NCBI GenBank assembly: GCA_916613615.1
Contig: OU744725.1
Span: 55,245,075-55,309,074, forward strand
From: Steromphala cineraria
Lineage: Eukaryota; Mollusca; Gastropoda; Trochida; Trochidae
DNA: 64,000 nucleotides
Direction of reading: 5' to 3'
The notes under the pieces were generated by a model. The model had not been told where the DNA came from. It was given only the letters and a program-made list of their open reading frames with translations, and searched no databases. A program made the position numbers and the translations under genes. This document shows positions 46,721 through 57,769 of this stretch, one piece after another; within the stretch, counting starts at the first letter, position 1; every line of letters starts with the position of its first letter.

Positions 46721-47570
46721 ACAATTTTCTTTATTAGAATAAGGTATTGCAGATACAATTTGTAACATAACTCAGAAAAAAGAGAACAATATATGTAATG
46801 TTACAAAATATACAATAATCATAATTTGTTACTCAAGATTTGTTCACTGAAGATATCAGCATTCAATGTATTTAATCCAAACAGATTTTATTGAAATGAT
46901 ACCCACGGATTCATTGAACATGAACAATCTAATTCTGTAAATAGACAAACGGTCTACTGATACGAGTTGTCCATAGAGCATCTTCAGCATAATTTAAGTT
47001 GCTACAAAGAGCGGTTATTTCTATGCTTTTATTTTGCTTATTAGTACAGAATTGAAATTAGGCAATTTGAATGCACAAGACAACCCTAACACGAAAACAA
47101 ATATACGTATATCGACCAAGAAGCTGAAAATAGATGACACGTAAAGGACAGGAACCCGAGTCAAAAGTTCCCAGAATTCATTTCCTGTTATTTGCAGCAA
47201 GGCTAGACATAAGTTAATGTACGGCATTTTATCTGCAAATATGTACAAACATTATCCATATCAGCAGGCTCCAACAAAAGCTTATTTAGCCCCAGATGAC
47301 GTCAGTAAGAAGATTTTACGATGCCTAGTACCATAAATAAACAGATTGATATCTCGGGCTGGTGATCTCTTTTTCATTGCTTATATCTCGGGAGGCTTTT
47401 CAAGCCCTCATCTATCGGAGTACAGATAGGATTATTCATCCAGGATCTACAGACACTCACTAACTTGTTCAATCTCCTTGCTGATATTTTGCTGCTTGAA
47501 AAGTTGAAACATTACGTTGCAAGACTACTTGAGAAACAGATTTTCAAAATAAAATTTTTATCATTTTTTT
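46721..47570. other. No feature supported
   Basis: Unique AT-rich DNA, with a somewhat GC-richer part at 47280-47420. Minus frames of 74-75 codons have no splice context. Confidence 0.4.
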
Positions 47571-47575
47571 AAAGA

Positions 47576-47845
47576 ATATGGAATTTGTGCTCTGCATACA
47601 TGATTTGTGGATGCAAGTTTTACATTGGTAGCCAAACAAAAAAGTTAAGAGACAGTTTATTATTTAATGCTGAGGAATATATGGATGACAACTTCTTTGT
47701 TCATTGTATGCGATGCTTCGACACAGATTCTTGCGTCATTCTCAAGCATACAATGAACAAAGAAGTTGTCATCCATATATTTCTCAGCATTATTGTCATT
47801 CCAACTTCTAAAATGCCTCTCAAAGAAGTTTATTATTTATCTTTA
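47576..47845 (+). pseudogene. Penelope-like element remnant: GIY-YIG tail plus terminal repeat
   Basis: From about 47576 the plus frame reads IWNLCSAYMICGCKFYIG followed by SQTKKLRD. Spacing of Y-x-I-x-C-G-C-x-x-Y-I-G, then T and a basic residue, fits the start of a GIY-YIG endonuclease domain as found at the C-terminus of Penelope-like retroelements. The match stops after about 28 residues where the frame enters the terminal repeat GAGGAATATATGGATGACAA. That repeat is mirrored by GAAGTTGTCATCCATATATT (47763), with CGATGCTTCGACACAGATTC between them, and ends CCAACTTCTAAAATGCCTCT. No reverse transcriptase remains. Inference: the 3' end of a dead Penelope-like copy, related to the fragments at 41.8 and 50.1 kb. 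Confidence 0.55.
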
Positions 47846-48336
47846 GTTGCATTCAAACCTTGAGATTATTAAAATATGTTGCTGGAAAGTAAAATACAAC
47901 AAAAATATGTCTAGACTAACAAGTTTTAGAACATGTATTTAAAATACTTTTACAAAAGCATGATCAAGGAAAGTTAACACAAGTCCTGATACAGAACCAA
48001 GATCTTAAAATAGCACTAATTGTTCAAAAACAATTATTTTCGGTTTTATTAATAATTGCGCAGTCCATTACAATTTGACTAACAAGCATGCTGGAGCTTC
48101 TTTCCTTGTTTAGATGACTCATCAAATTTTTTCAGACTGACGGCACAATGTCATAGTGACAAGTTACTCTAGGTATTTACTAGGAAGTATACTTGGTATC
48201 CTGTTACTGACAAGTCATGGGTTTCCTACAAGCCTCTACATATCTGCTGTTCCTTACCATCTGAAACCGGGAGATCTCTTCTTCAAGCATATTCTCTCTA
48301 TTCTAGAACACCACAACTTTAACACTTTCATCCTTT

Positions 48337-48650
48337 AAGGTGAGGTGATGTGGGGTTTATCGCCGCTTTCAAGAGTATTTCACTTATATCGCGGCTGCTA
48401 GTATAATTGCAGGAGAAAGCCCGCAACACTATTGTGGCTATGCATTGCGATGAAACCTGCGAGCATTTGCTGGAACTAGCAACCATGGGTGGTACTGCAC
48501 TGAAATTCAGTGTAGCATTGCACCCAAACCTGACTTGGTGTAGAACAGTTCTCTACTGCAGACAAAGTTTGCCGAGCCCCTGGCGGGATTCGAACCACGG
48601 ACCTCCTGATCCGAAGCCAAACGCGCTAATCACTGCGCTATCCCGCCCCA
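48337..48650 (-). mobile_element. tRNA-derived SINE with 10-bp target duplication
   Basis: On the minus strand it begins GGGGCGGGATAGCGCAGTG (A-box region) and carries the B-box GGTTCGAATCC, so the head is tRNA-like. A 240-bp body follows (TTGCGGGCTTTCTCC, GCGGCGATAAACCCCAC). TTCATCCTTT lies on both sides (48327-48336 and 48651-48660), a clear target duplication. Head and ends are complete, which argues for a young copy. The 109-codon plus frame is its shadow. It is not a functional tRNA gene: the acceptor stem is not properly closed and the body is attached. Confidence 0.85.
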
Positions 48651-48921
48651 TTCATCCTTTCAAGACAGAAATCAGAAATCATTTGGGTTTGAATAAGCTA
48701 TCATGCAGATTCCTGCATAGGAACAATGATTCCTGATAGGCGCTTTGGCTTTAAACTATACCCATAATAGGACTAAATTCAGTCTCAAAATGCAATCAAA
48801 CCTGCATATGTTTAGACAAGTGGTTAAACTTACAATATTCATCATCAGGTAACATCATCATATGTAATATCATCTGATGAGTTAATAATAATAATGTGCA
48901 TACTTAAATTGCCCTAGACAT

Positions 48922-49189
48922 ACTCAAAGCGCTGCATTATTACCCTGAACGAGTGTATTTTCACAACTGCTACTAAGCGCTAATCACGACCACGAAGGTC
49001 GGTACATCCAGTTTTCAGGTACCCATTTTAACAGCTGGGTGGACTCAGTGCAAGTAGATGAAGTGCCTTACCCAGGGACACAACACAGGATGAGACCGAA
49101 GTCACAAATTTTTGGTGTCTCCACCGGGATTCGAAACCGGGTCTCTGGCGTGAGAGGCCAGCATGCTAACCACCACACCACTGTGTTCT
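48922..49189 (-). mobile_element. Second tRNA-derived SINE family, copy 1
   Basis: Minus strand: GTGGTGTGGTGGTTAGCATG, CTGGCCTCTCACGCC, then TTTCGAATCCCGG (B-box) form the tRNA-like head. The body follows with CACCAAAAATTTGTGACTTC, GTGTCCCTGGGTAAGGCACT and TACCTGAAAACTGGATGTAC. Different from the SINE 270 bp to the left. No clear target duplication. Confidence 0.8.
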
Positions 49190-49440
49190 TTATAAACACA
49201 CCTCACAGGAACAAAGACAGTAAAGATTTTGGAATATCAATCATTTTGAGGGATGAACAAATAGACAAAAGTCACAGTCATCAACATCCCAAGGCAGATT
49301 GGTTAAAAAAAGAAAAATAGGGTCACTTACCATTTTTTATTTTGAATAACTTGTCTACAGCACTCTGGTATCAAAATGGACTCAGATGGTTACCATTGAA
49401 TTCTAAATCAAACTAATATCAAACCAATAAATCCTGACAA
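49190..49440. other. Short unique spacer with a possible microexon
   Basis: Minus strand 49364-49331 reads AGTGCTGTAGACAAG...AAAAATG/GTAAGT, a strong donor with a 34-nt open stretch (SAVDKLFKIKN) behind a weak CAG acceptor. Its phase-1 end would fit the 70-nt exon at 43213. Unproven. Confidence 0.25.
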
Positions 49441-49735
49441 TAACTTAAAGACTGGCTATTAAGGAAATTGATATCGTAATGAGATTATATGAGTCTTAAT
49501 TCCCCTTGAGAAACAAAATCAATACTCATAAAGCATCCTTTTATTGAACATGAGTAAACCTACATATTTATTTATAAGACCAGAATCAAGAAATATTTAT
49601 AATAACTTAAAAACTGCCTGACTAACATGGAAATAAACATTATGAGAAAGTATCCTTTTAAGAAAGAAAATCAACACAAATAAAGCATCCTTTATCAATC
49701 AATAGTAAACCTACATATTTATTTCTGGGCAGACA
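49441..49735. repeat. Diverged tandem duplication, about 162-bp period
   Basis: TAACTTAAAGACTGGC (49441) and TAACTTAAAAACTGCC (49603), followed in both by AAAATCAAYAC, AAAGCATCCTTT and GTAAACCTACATATTTATTT. Confidence 0.75.
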
Positions 49736-50112
49736 TTAAGCCGTCCCTGAGTCTAATAGCTCTCAGGTTCCAATGAAGTTGCTTATCATTTACTCAAGAA
49801 ATAAACCTTTCCACTCTACTAGTTAGTGGTAATGAAGTCTCTATCAAAACCTCATAAAGATCCTGGTGGTTCTTACAAGGTTTTTATCATATTTGTGGGT
49901 AATCAAAGATGGTTTGATAAACTTGATTATTGACCAGAGTGTGGTAGACCGGTACAAGACCGGCCTGGAGCTGGGGTAAGTGGTGTGGACTGATGGAATC
50001 AATGGTCAAGAGGACTCTCGAATAGTTCCTTCTCTTGGATTGCAGCTCAGATAAGTTTTGTTCTTACCAGTGCGTTAATATGAATTTGAGGTTATCTTTC
50101 AACCATTATAAG
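49736..50112. other. Unique patch next to the Penelope-like tandem
   Basis: A 48-codon plus frame ends DRYKTGLELG at a strong donor-like GGGGTAAGTGG (49975). It has no ATG and no good acceptor. From 49985 the sequence belongs to the flank duplicated at 50530-50660. Confidence 0.3.
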
Positions 50113-50440
50113 TTGTTTGAGAGGCATTTTAGAAGTTGGAAGTATCAAGAAGACAAGGAGTTTATGGATTATGAACTTCTTTAATGAAGAATGTAGTGAC
50201 GTTTCGGTATTGATTCTTGTACCGGCCGTTTTCAGGCATTCTACATTCTATTTATAAGATGTTTGAGAGGCATTTTAGAAGTTGGAAGTATCAAGAAGAC
50301 AAGGAGTTTATGGATTATCAACTTCTTTATTGTAGAATGTAGCGACGTTTCGGTATAGATTCTTATACCGTTTTCAGGCATTCTACATTAAAGAAGTTGA
50401 TAATCCATAAACTGCTTGTCTTCTTGATTCTATTTATAAG
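50113..50440 (-). mobile_element. Penelope-like terminal repeats in tandem (two copies)
   Basis: GAGGCATTTTAGAAGTTGGA, AGTATCAAGAAGACAAGGAG, TTTATGGATTATSAACTTCT, GACGTTTCGGTAT...CCGTTTTCAGGCATTCTAC occurs at 50113 and 50261 (148-bp period). The second copy ends in an inverted arm (GAAGTTGATAATCCATAAAC). Compared with 47.6 kb the arms match in layout and the loop (ACGTTTCGG, TTTTCAGG) is the analogous segment. Duplicated flanks (49985-50100 and 50530-50660) suggest a larger tandem event. Confidence 0.55.
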
Positions 50441-50660
50441 TCTGTTGATAGAATCTTGACCATATCTTTAAATAGTATAACAAGAATATATTTTTATGTA
50501 AAGGACAATTGTTTTATGATTTCATACAATTAGTTTGGACTGACTGAAACTAATGGGTAGGATGAGATTTTGGATAGTTGCGGTTCTGCCGTTGAGAAGT
50601 CGAACTTGGAGAAGTTTTGTTTATAGTAGGGCACTGAATAAATTTGAGATAACCCACCTT

Positions 50661-51743
50661 TGGCAATGTATGAATTGAACTTGAAATGTTCCCACCTTAA
50701 AAGTGATTAAAAAATTGAATAAAAAATCTCAAGAATTTACCAGCCTTTACCAGGTTTCTTGGTGACACCCCATCCTTATTTTATAGACTCCTTTTTGGTC
50801 TGAAACTGTTCCTAGACACTTTAAATCGAATCCTTACAATCACATTTCGGTTGTTTCCTTTTGAACCAATTCTGTAAATTCAATGAGGAGTTTAAATAAT
50901 ATAAAAAGGAGTCCGAATACTTAAGCTGAGGCATCTAGACTTGCCAACATTTTCTTGACTCAAGAAGGCTTCTTGAATTTGTTTCTTTAGTGTCTGGATA
51001 AAAAAGCCAAGAGATGAGAGAATACCATTTCTATTAAAGAAACAGAAGCCTAAAGGTCGTAACCTGACCTTGACCCCCAGTCTCGTTCACACGTAACAAG
51101 ATCTGGCAAGTGCTTCCCTAAGCTATACATGCGTCATGAGATAGTAGGAATACCAACGGCTGGAGTAATTACCCTAACGAGGTTTGGCCTAATTACACAA
51201 GCAGAGATGGAAATTGAGTTGGATTGCAGAAGACACTAACATTTGGACAGAGGTGATGATCCTGGATTTACACATGCAGACCTAGACTAAATTTTAGTCT
51301 CTGAAATGAAAATACATATAACATACAGCTATCTACTTTTAAAATTTAAAGGAGCCGACTGAAGCTGTTCATTTTCAGAATGAAACTGAGGTGATCTAGA
51401 CTTGGTACAATAACATAGACTTGCATTTGGTTATAAAGATATTATGTTTCAGGGGCTGATGAACAGACTAATGCAGATCTTGAATTATCATTTGTTTGTC
51501 TAGTTCTATTCAATTTTGATAATATAAAAATATTTGGATAGATATGATGATATTTATCACTTAATTGTCTTATCTTGTATTTGATATTGAAAAGAAAGAG
51601 TTGAGTTTGAAAACACACTGATAAATGGTATTATGTTTGATCTGCAAGCAAAACTACTTAAAACAAAAGCTAACATTATTTGCATTCAAAAGGCTGCAAA
51701 CATCTTGGACTTGAAACTAAATGTTTGTCAAAGTTTGTGATTT
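50661..51743. other. No gene supported; reversed trace of the AAAGGAGCC element at 50926-50975
   Basis: AGCTGAGGCATCTAGACTTG then CCAACATTTT is the reverse complement of the element at 27.04 kb. 51050-51250 is GC-richer unique sequence without a frame. A worn AAAGGAGCC...AGACTTG trace occurs at 51350. Confidence 0.45.
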
Positions 51744-51863
51744 AAAGGGGCAGTCAGTTTTGTTAGATGTGCATTTCTTCAAATTGTCTTGCAAATGGTT
51801 ACATACATATTTCTTTCTTTGGAGGGTAAATGTTTTACCTGAAAAAATTTGCTACTGCCACTA
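51744..51863. mobile_element. Miniature AAAGGGGCAG element, about 120 bp
   Basis: Left TTTAAAGGGGCAGTCAG, right TTTGCTACTGCCACTATA. It abuts the larger family member that starts at 51865. Confidence 0.55.
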
Positions 51864-51864
51864 T

Positions 51865-52224
51865 AAAGGGGCAGTAGCATGTTTTTAGGAGCAATATAAG
51901 GTGATGTCAGGAAAATGAAAATTAATGGTTCTAATTGAAAGACAATGTATTTTAACTAAATGAAGCAGTAATAATTATAATAGATACTGTTAAGTTTAGC
52001 CATGCAATTTCTTTTTCTAACACAAACTGAATTAAAGGTGTTCACACAAAATGGCCGCCAATGGATTTTAGGTGAATCTTTATACTTTGTCTTCTCACCA
52101 TGAATGATTGGTTTGTATTATGAGATTTTTGACACGATCAAAATAATACATTGAGCATTAACGTTCAATTATCAGTGAACAGATTGAAATATAAAATTTT
52201 CCAAAAACGTGCTACTGCCCCTTT
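51865..52224 (+). mobile_element. Intact AAAGGGGCAG-family element, 360 bp
   Basis: Left AAAGGGGCAGTAGCATGTTT, right AAAACGTGCTACTGCCCCTTT (20 bp, one mismatch). The interior has ACACAAAATGGCCGCCAATG and GACAATGTATTTTAACTAAA blocks seen in the copies at 9683, 24717 (reversed) and 25850 (reversed). No coding frame. This is the reference for recognising the other, broken copies. Confidence 0.85.
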
Positions 52225-53800
52225 AAAGGCATTCAATTGAAACCATTCATAAGCTCCAAAGACATACTGTAAGAAAAACATCTTAAGACAGCAGTAAACA
52301 AAACTGGCTGTTTTCAAATTTTAATTCTTGTTTTTATTGGAAAAATATAACTGGCAATCCCATTTTTTGCAACTTAAATGTCCACTTTTATGATCCTATT
52401 GGTTTAGAATATATATCTTATACAATTACTTAATGTTTTCACGTAAAATAAAGTATACCTGGTAAGAATTCTTTCACGCCCACTCTCTTTCCTGTTTATG
52501 TGCAAAAGCTGAAGTTTAAACCGTCAGTTCTGTTAAATACTGCAGGCATGCTATTCCCCAATTTAATCGACTCTTTTTTCTTCAAGAAAAATAATTCTGT
52601 AGACAGTTTATTTCAAGGTATTATCCAGACGTCTTTAATGGTTGAAATACATCATGTTAATGGGACAAAATTTATTTATAAAAGTCAGATGTTTCTTCAT
52701 GTCCTTGATTCATTTATATATTATCTATCAAGTATTTATATAAAGCAAAGAAAGCATATGTACAAATAGTTTGTGAAGATAAATAAAAATTATAATTTTT
52801 TACTGAATAACATTGAAGTTCTTTAAGTATACACTTTAAAAAGAATTTAATGGAATTTAATGTTGAAAATTTCCCAAACATTGAAATAATGGATAATGGT
52901 GCAAAATATTGAAAAGGTGCCAAGAAAACTGCGTAAGTATAAGACACTATCTGATATTTTCAAATCAGAGCTTTCCTTTCAGAATGCTATCATAATTCAA
53001 CAACTCCAATTTTAGCGCATATCATGTCTGTATCATGTCTCGAAAACAGCACAGAAGAAGAACATTATCCATTATTGGAACTATGATTGCTTGGACATAA
53101 CATCTGACGACAAACTTGGGTAATTCAAACCAGTTCCATTGCCATGGCAACAAGAGCAGAGAAAAAACACAGTGGCGACACATCAACTTTGATGCTGTAA
53201 TTCTGTCGACAATACACAAACTACTCTCCTCAAAGCAAGATGTATTAAGGCTATAATCTTGTCTGTTTCTGTTTTCCCAAACAACGACATTTCAACGGTT
53301 CCATTTTTCAGATGATTTACATCCAACTAGGCATTATAGGCATTATCTCACGCAATTCACATCAGAGGAATTTATTTTTAAAAAGCACAGCTTAAAATCG
53401 ACGATGACAGATGAGATAAGTGATAAATCTTCAGGATGATCGGAAGTAAAAATGGGAACAGCGCTACTGTGTCGCTTCCGCGGTACCTGACGTCATTCTC
53501 GTTTGATAATATGAATGCCCCGTGGATCAGCTTCCATGTCTCATTAATCATGATTTGACACAAGGCTTTGTTACAGTTGCATTATTGGCTTCTTCATGTC
53601 TGGACACTCAACAGGCATCAAGAATTATGGACTCTTTTCTGGAGCCTTTTCAAGAAAATAATTGACAATCTAAAAAATTACATCTTGGTTAGTCATAAAA
53701 TGTAATTTTTAAAGATATATTGAAATTTTAAAAGTATATATCAAATCATTGATCATGCAGATGTCGATGATTGAAAATCTTGAGACCTAACATTACGTAA
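52225..53800. other. No gene supported; X-box-like motif at 53138
   Basis: ATTGCCATGGCAAC (53138-53151) resembles an RFX X-box. 53390-53520 is GC-richer (CGCTTCCGCGGTACC). Minus frames of 61-77 codons have no splice support. Confidence 0.4.
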
Positions 53801-53814
53801 TTTATAATCATCAG

Positions 53815-53871
53815 TTTGTAAGTGAGTTATTGTTTTACATCGCTTGGGCAATATTTAAGCTATTAGCGGCG
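53815..53871 (-). mobile_element. 5'-truncated SINE tail with 13-bp target duplication
   Basis: Only 57 bp: minus strand CGCCGCTAATAGC...ATATTGCCCAAGCGATG...ACAATAACTCACTTAC, the same 3' tail as at 46353. TTATAATCATCAG stands on both sides (53802-53814 and 53872-53884), direct proof of retroposition of a severely truncated copy. Confidence 0.85.
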
Positions 53872-53935
53872 TTATAATCATCAGAGGACATTATCATTCA
53901 TTGAAGTGTGAAATTTATTAAAATCTAAATATTTT

Positions 53936-53980
53936 AGATATTTAAATACTTACCTCAACTTAAAAAGTTGAGGTAAGTTA
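53936..53980. repeat. Small perfect hairpin
   Basis: ACTTACCTCAACTT and AAGTTGAGGTAAGT face each other with a two-base spacer. It also creates a donor-like GAGGTAAGT on either strand, best regarded as a coincidence of the palindrome. Confidence 0.6.
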
Positions 53981-56900
53981 AAAATATATAATATATCATA
54001 AACCATGCAGCAATGCAATGCTTATCATATGATTCTTCACTCAGTGCCAAAACTGGAAGCTATAGATACAACAATGATATTGACACTCCAAAGCTTGAAA
54101 ACAGCAGATAAAAGCTGAACAAAAATCTTGTGTCAATTCAAATTTAGGTTCTGATAAACGAAGCTTGAATTGATAGCCAAGAACAAGAGGAACTCTAAAA
54201 TAACTTGAACAGAACTATAACTGTCACGTGACATCAAGACACTTCAAACAGACACCCATGACCTTACTAATGTTCTAACTGTGAGTAATTCCAGTGACAA
54301 AGAAGAACATATTAATCAATCTTCTTGCCATTTTTAACTTTAAAAAGGTCAAGGTCTTAAACATGTTTTTCTCTATGATGATAAATAGTTTTAGGAATAT
54401 AATATTTCAAGTAAGACTATAAATATGTTCAGTACCTTTTGAAGTTTTGGCTTTCATCGTCCAAAAATAAATATTCTGATTCAAAATAATCTTTTCATAC
54501 CTGAGGGATAAAGAATTCAGCTAATATATTCAAATCATACCATTAAACTTTCTTAATCCATTGATGTACGACAAAAGCTGACAGTCGACAAAAGATTTTC
54601 AGATAGTACTTTAAAAATAACTTGATTGAATTGCCAGTTGAAAATCAAAGGACTGCCATAACTGTGATTACATCGATCAAAATTTAAAAGGATTCGCAAA
54701 TGATAATCTATTTGAAGTTTTTTCTGGTTGCTTAATGTCATTTTGATGCAGATTATGGAAATGACACAATTGACATGCAAAAGCTTTCACACACATTGAT
54801 GTCAAGATTAACAAGAAGATGAGCAAAATCTTCAAAAATAATGACACATGGTTTCCTTTCGTCCCCATTGACTTTACTCCAAATTTTCAAGGCGCAGTTA
54901 ACTAGATTTGGAATCAATTTTGTATTGTGTTGAAATGACTTTTATTATTTTGTTGCATGAAACTACTCATTACTGAAATGAACATTTTTCAGGCAGTAAT
55001 CAAGGCAGAGGAAATTACTTGATCTGAAATAGACACATCCCTTGGCTCACCAGACTAGGGATAATGATATCTAAATCTAATTTAGAACATAGGCAGATGT
55101 TTCACACATCATGTGGCAATTTCAGATGTGTTAATGTCTGTATTGGAGAGTTGATACATACAGACCACTCCTTTTTATTACTGTCTACATATTTTCATTT
55201 TCAAGTCAGAAAAAAATTATGTGTCATCAACAAAAGGAAATTTTGTCATCATCATGAATTCTCTATGTATATAGATATATATTCCACTTCTAGATGTGCT
55301 TCAAAAGTGGTTAAATGATAAAACCAATCCTAAATGACCAATTAACAGGAAACATGATTTTCAACAAGGGAAATAATTAGTATTGGTCACAAACAAATGC
55401 CAATGCCAATAAATGCTGAATATATTGTTCTTTAATAACAGTAGATCTGGGATCTTTTGGCTTTTTTTCAAGCAAATTTCAAGAAAACTATGTAATAAAT
55501 ATTCGCCTATTCCTCCAACTAGCAACACGTTGTACCTCAATATGATAACTTTAATTGACAAAAGCATTTGTATGATTCTTCATAATACAATTATAAAGTG
55601 ATTTAACAAGAATCTCAAATAATCACAGGTTGAACAGCAGCATTATGAAGCAGCTGTGGTTAATAACATAGTGCATGGATGCCACATAAAGAAACAAGGA
55701 AATATTGCAGTGAGACAGTTGGCAATAATTATAAGATATCTGCCATGTTAGTAATTATTCTTAATTACGTCCTATCTCTGGAATAGTTCAGAGCTTTCTG
55801 TGCAGTGTTAGCCTATCCCAGACTCTCTGAGAGTTCCTGAAACATAGATCTGAACCAATTTGCATTGACTTCAAAACAAAGAAACAGTGGATGATCAAGG
55901 TGGGAGGATTTGTTAGTTTCTTGAAAAAAAAGCTTGTAGGAAGGTTGATATTGGGGAGTGACCGCGACCCCTGTCTTTTCAATAGGTGATTCCTTGCCTT
56001 TTCAAACTTCCTGGTTTTGACACAGACCTTTGCTGCTGTTCCACAAAGAAGTTGCAAAGTTGCGATCGATTGTAGCCCATTCTTTTAACATTGATGGCAA
56101 TTGATTGTAGACTTACAATTGATTTTAAGTTTTTTGTTGAACTTGATTTTAAGTGTTTTATGGAACAGGATGTTGGGGACTATAAATTGACTTCCTGAAT
56201 TATAGATTTGAACCAATTGAGGGGGTTCAGGGGGTTGTCCAGGTGCTTTAAACCCTAATCCAACCTCACCTCAACCTCTTTATTAAACAGCAAGTGAAAG
56301 GGGTCTGAAATTTAGTCTATGAATATTCAAAGTAATTATTGTACCTTTGTTCTTATTATTTCATTTCTTGAGGCTTTTCATTTCAGTCAATCTAGACTTG
56401 CAGAAATAGGACCTAGACTGTATTAAAGGCTCCTATCTAATACACAGTCATGAAGCAGGACATGTTTATCACTATTTGATAGAAATATATATTTTTCACA
56501 GGATTAATTTTCTTACATTGCTATATTTTACACTCTTTCTGTTTCATGTTTATGAAGAATGGAGACTTATGACAATTTCTTCTAAACTCTGCAACTGCTG
56601 TTATAATCAGTTCAAATTTCCTCTGTTTAATTTTCATTTGCAGGCATCAAATCTCAGCAACAAAAGGAAATATGGAGGATATACCTCTCGTCTGATTCCA
56701 CAAGGAAGGGTTAACTGTATATATATGCATGTTCTCATTCTAAGCAAATATAATGCCTCAATTATTGAGTTCTAACAAGATGGTCAATACAAAATGCCAA
56801 TGAGATTAGTTTTGTAGCTTTTCCTATTAGCATAAAAAGTATCGCACACGGGTTTAATGCCAAGAAAATGAGGACTGTTTGAAAGTCTGCAATTGATTTG

Positions 56901-57765
56901 AGTAGAGTTATGGAATCTCCACTCTCACTTTTCTCTACCATAGGGAAAAGGGAGATCTACCAACAATCAAATTAGCATCAACAACGCAAAGTAATCTGGT
57001 AATATTCTCCAGGCGACCAATAACACTCATCGAACCTATGGAAATGTTGGTTTACTTATGCAGAGACGTACCTCTGCTTATTTTTCATTTCCCTTGTGTT
57101 CTTTGCAATTTCCAGCGAGAGACTGCTAGGTGAAAGAGAGGCTACAAGTCATAATACCTCCTATTACCTTCCCCTAACAACTATGTATGGTCAGTTGGCT
57201 TCAGTCCATTGGCAACTATGCCTGCTATGTGACAACTGATAGACAAGCAATAACTAGTTGTTAGAGAAACGCTATCCTTGTCCATCAGAGGTAATTTACT
57301 GGGTGTTGATTGGTCAGTATTTGAGCAGGAAGAGGAATGAAGGAAAACAGGCCTGTCAGTTGATGGTGCATGGGAAGAAAGTTAATCTTTTGAAGGATTA
57401 GCTTTTTATCAATAGCATAGCATTCACAGTTGCCAGTTGATAGGAGTAAAAACTGCATTTCCCTTTTTTGTGAAACATATTTTGAGGAAAACATATTCTG
57501 TCTTAGTTGAAGTAATTTACCTGATTTAATCTTTGTATAAAACAGCAGGACAATGATTCTTGAGACAGACAATTTATTGTCTCATATGATGGCATTGGTT
57601 CTGATAAATGATCAGTTGACCTTTGTTATTGAAGTACTTCCCTGTTATTAGTGGACAATCTGAAACTTTAATAGCTGTATTCCTTGAGCTCCACTGAAAA
57701 TTTGTGTTCATTGACACCTTCACAAGTTATAACATCAATGCTTCTGTGTACCAATACATACAAAA
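53981..57765. other. Long AT-rich stretch without features
   Basis: Several open frames of 60-100 codons, none with splice context or recognisable domains. A worn AAAGGAGCC-family trace lies at 56398-56436. Confidence 0.4.
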
Positions 57766-57769
57766 CTAT

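Noticed and set aside
48576..48650. Functional tRNA gene on the minus strand
   Set aside because: A- and B-boxes are present but the sequence continues into a SINE body with a target duplication, and the acceptor stem does not close properly.
48407..48736. 109-codon plus-strand frame
   Set aside because: Antisense to the tRNA-derived SINE.
49039..49320. 93-codon frame with SGIRNRVSGVRGQHANH
   Set aside because: Antisense to the second SINE family; the same peptide appears in the 62.2-kb copy.
53936..53980. GAGGTAAGT donor motif
   Set aside because: Produced by a small perfect hairpin, so it appears on both strands.
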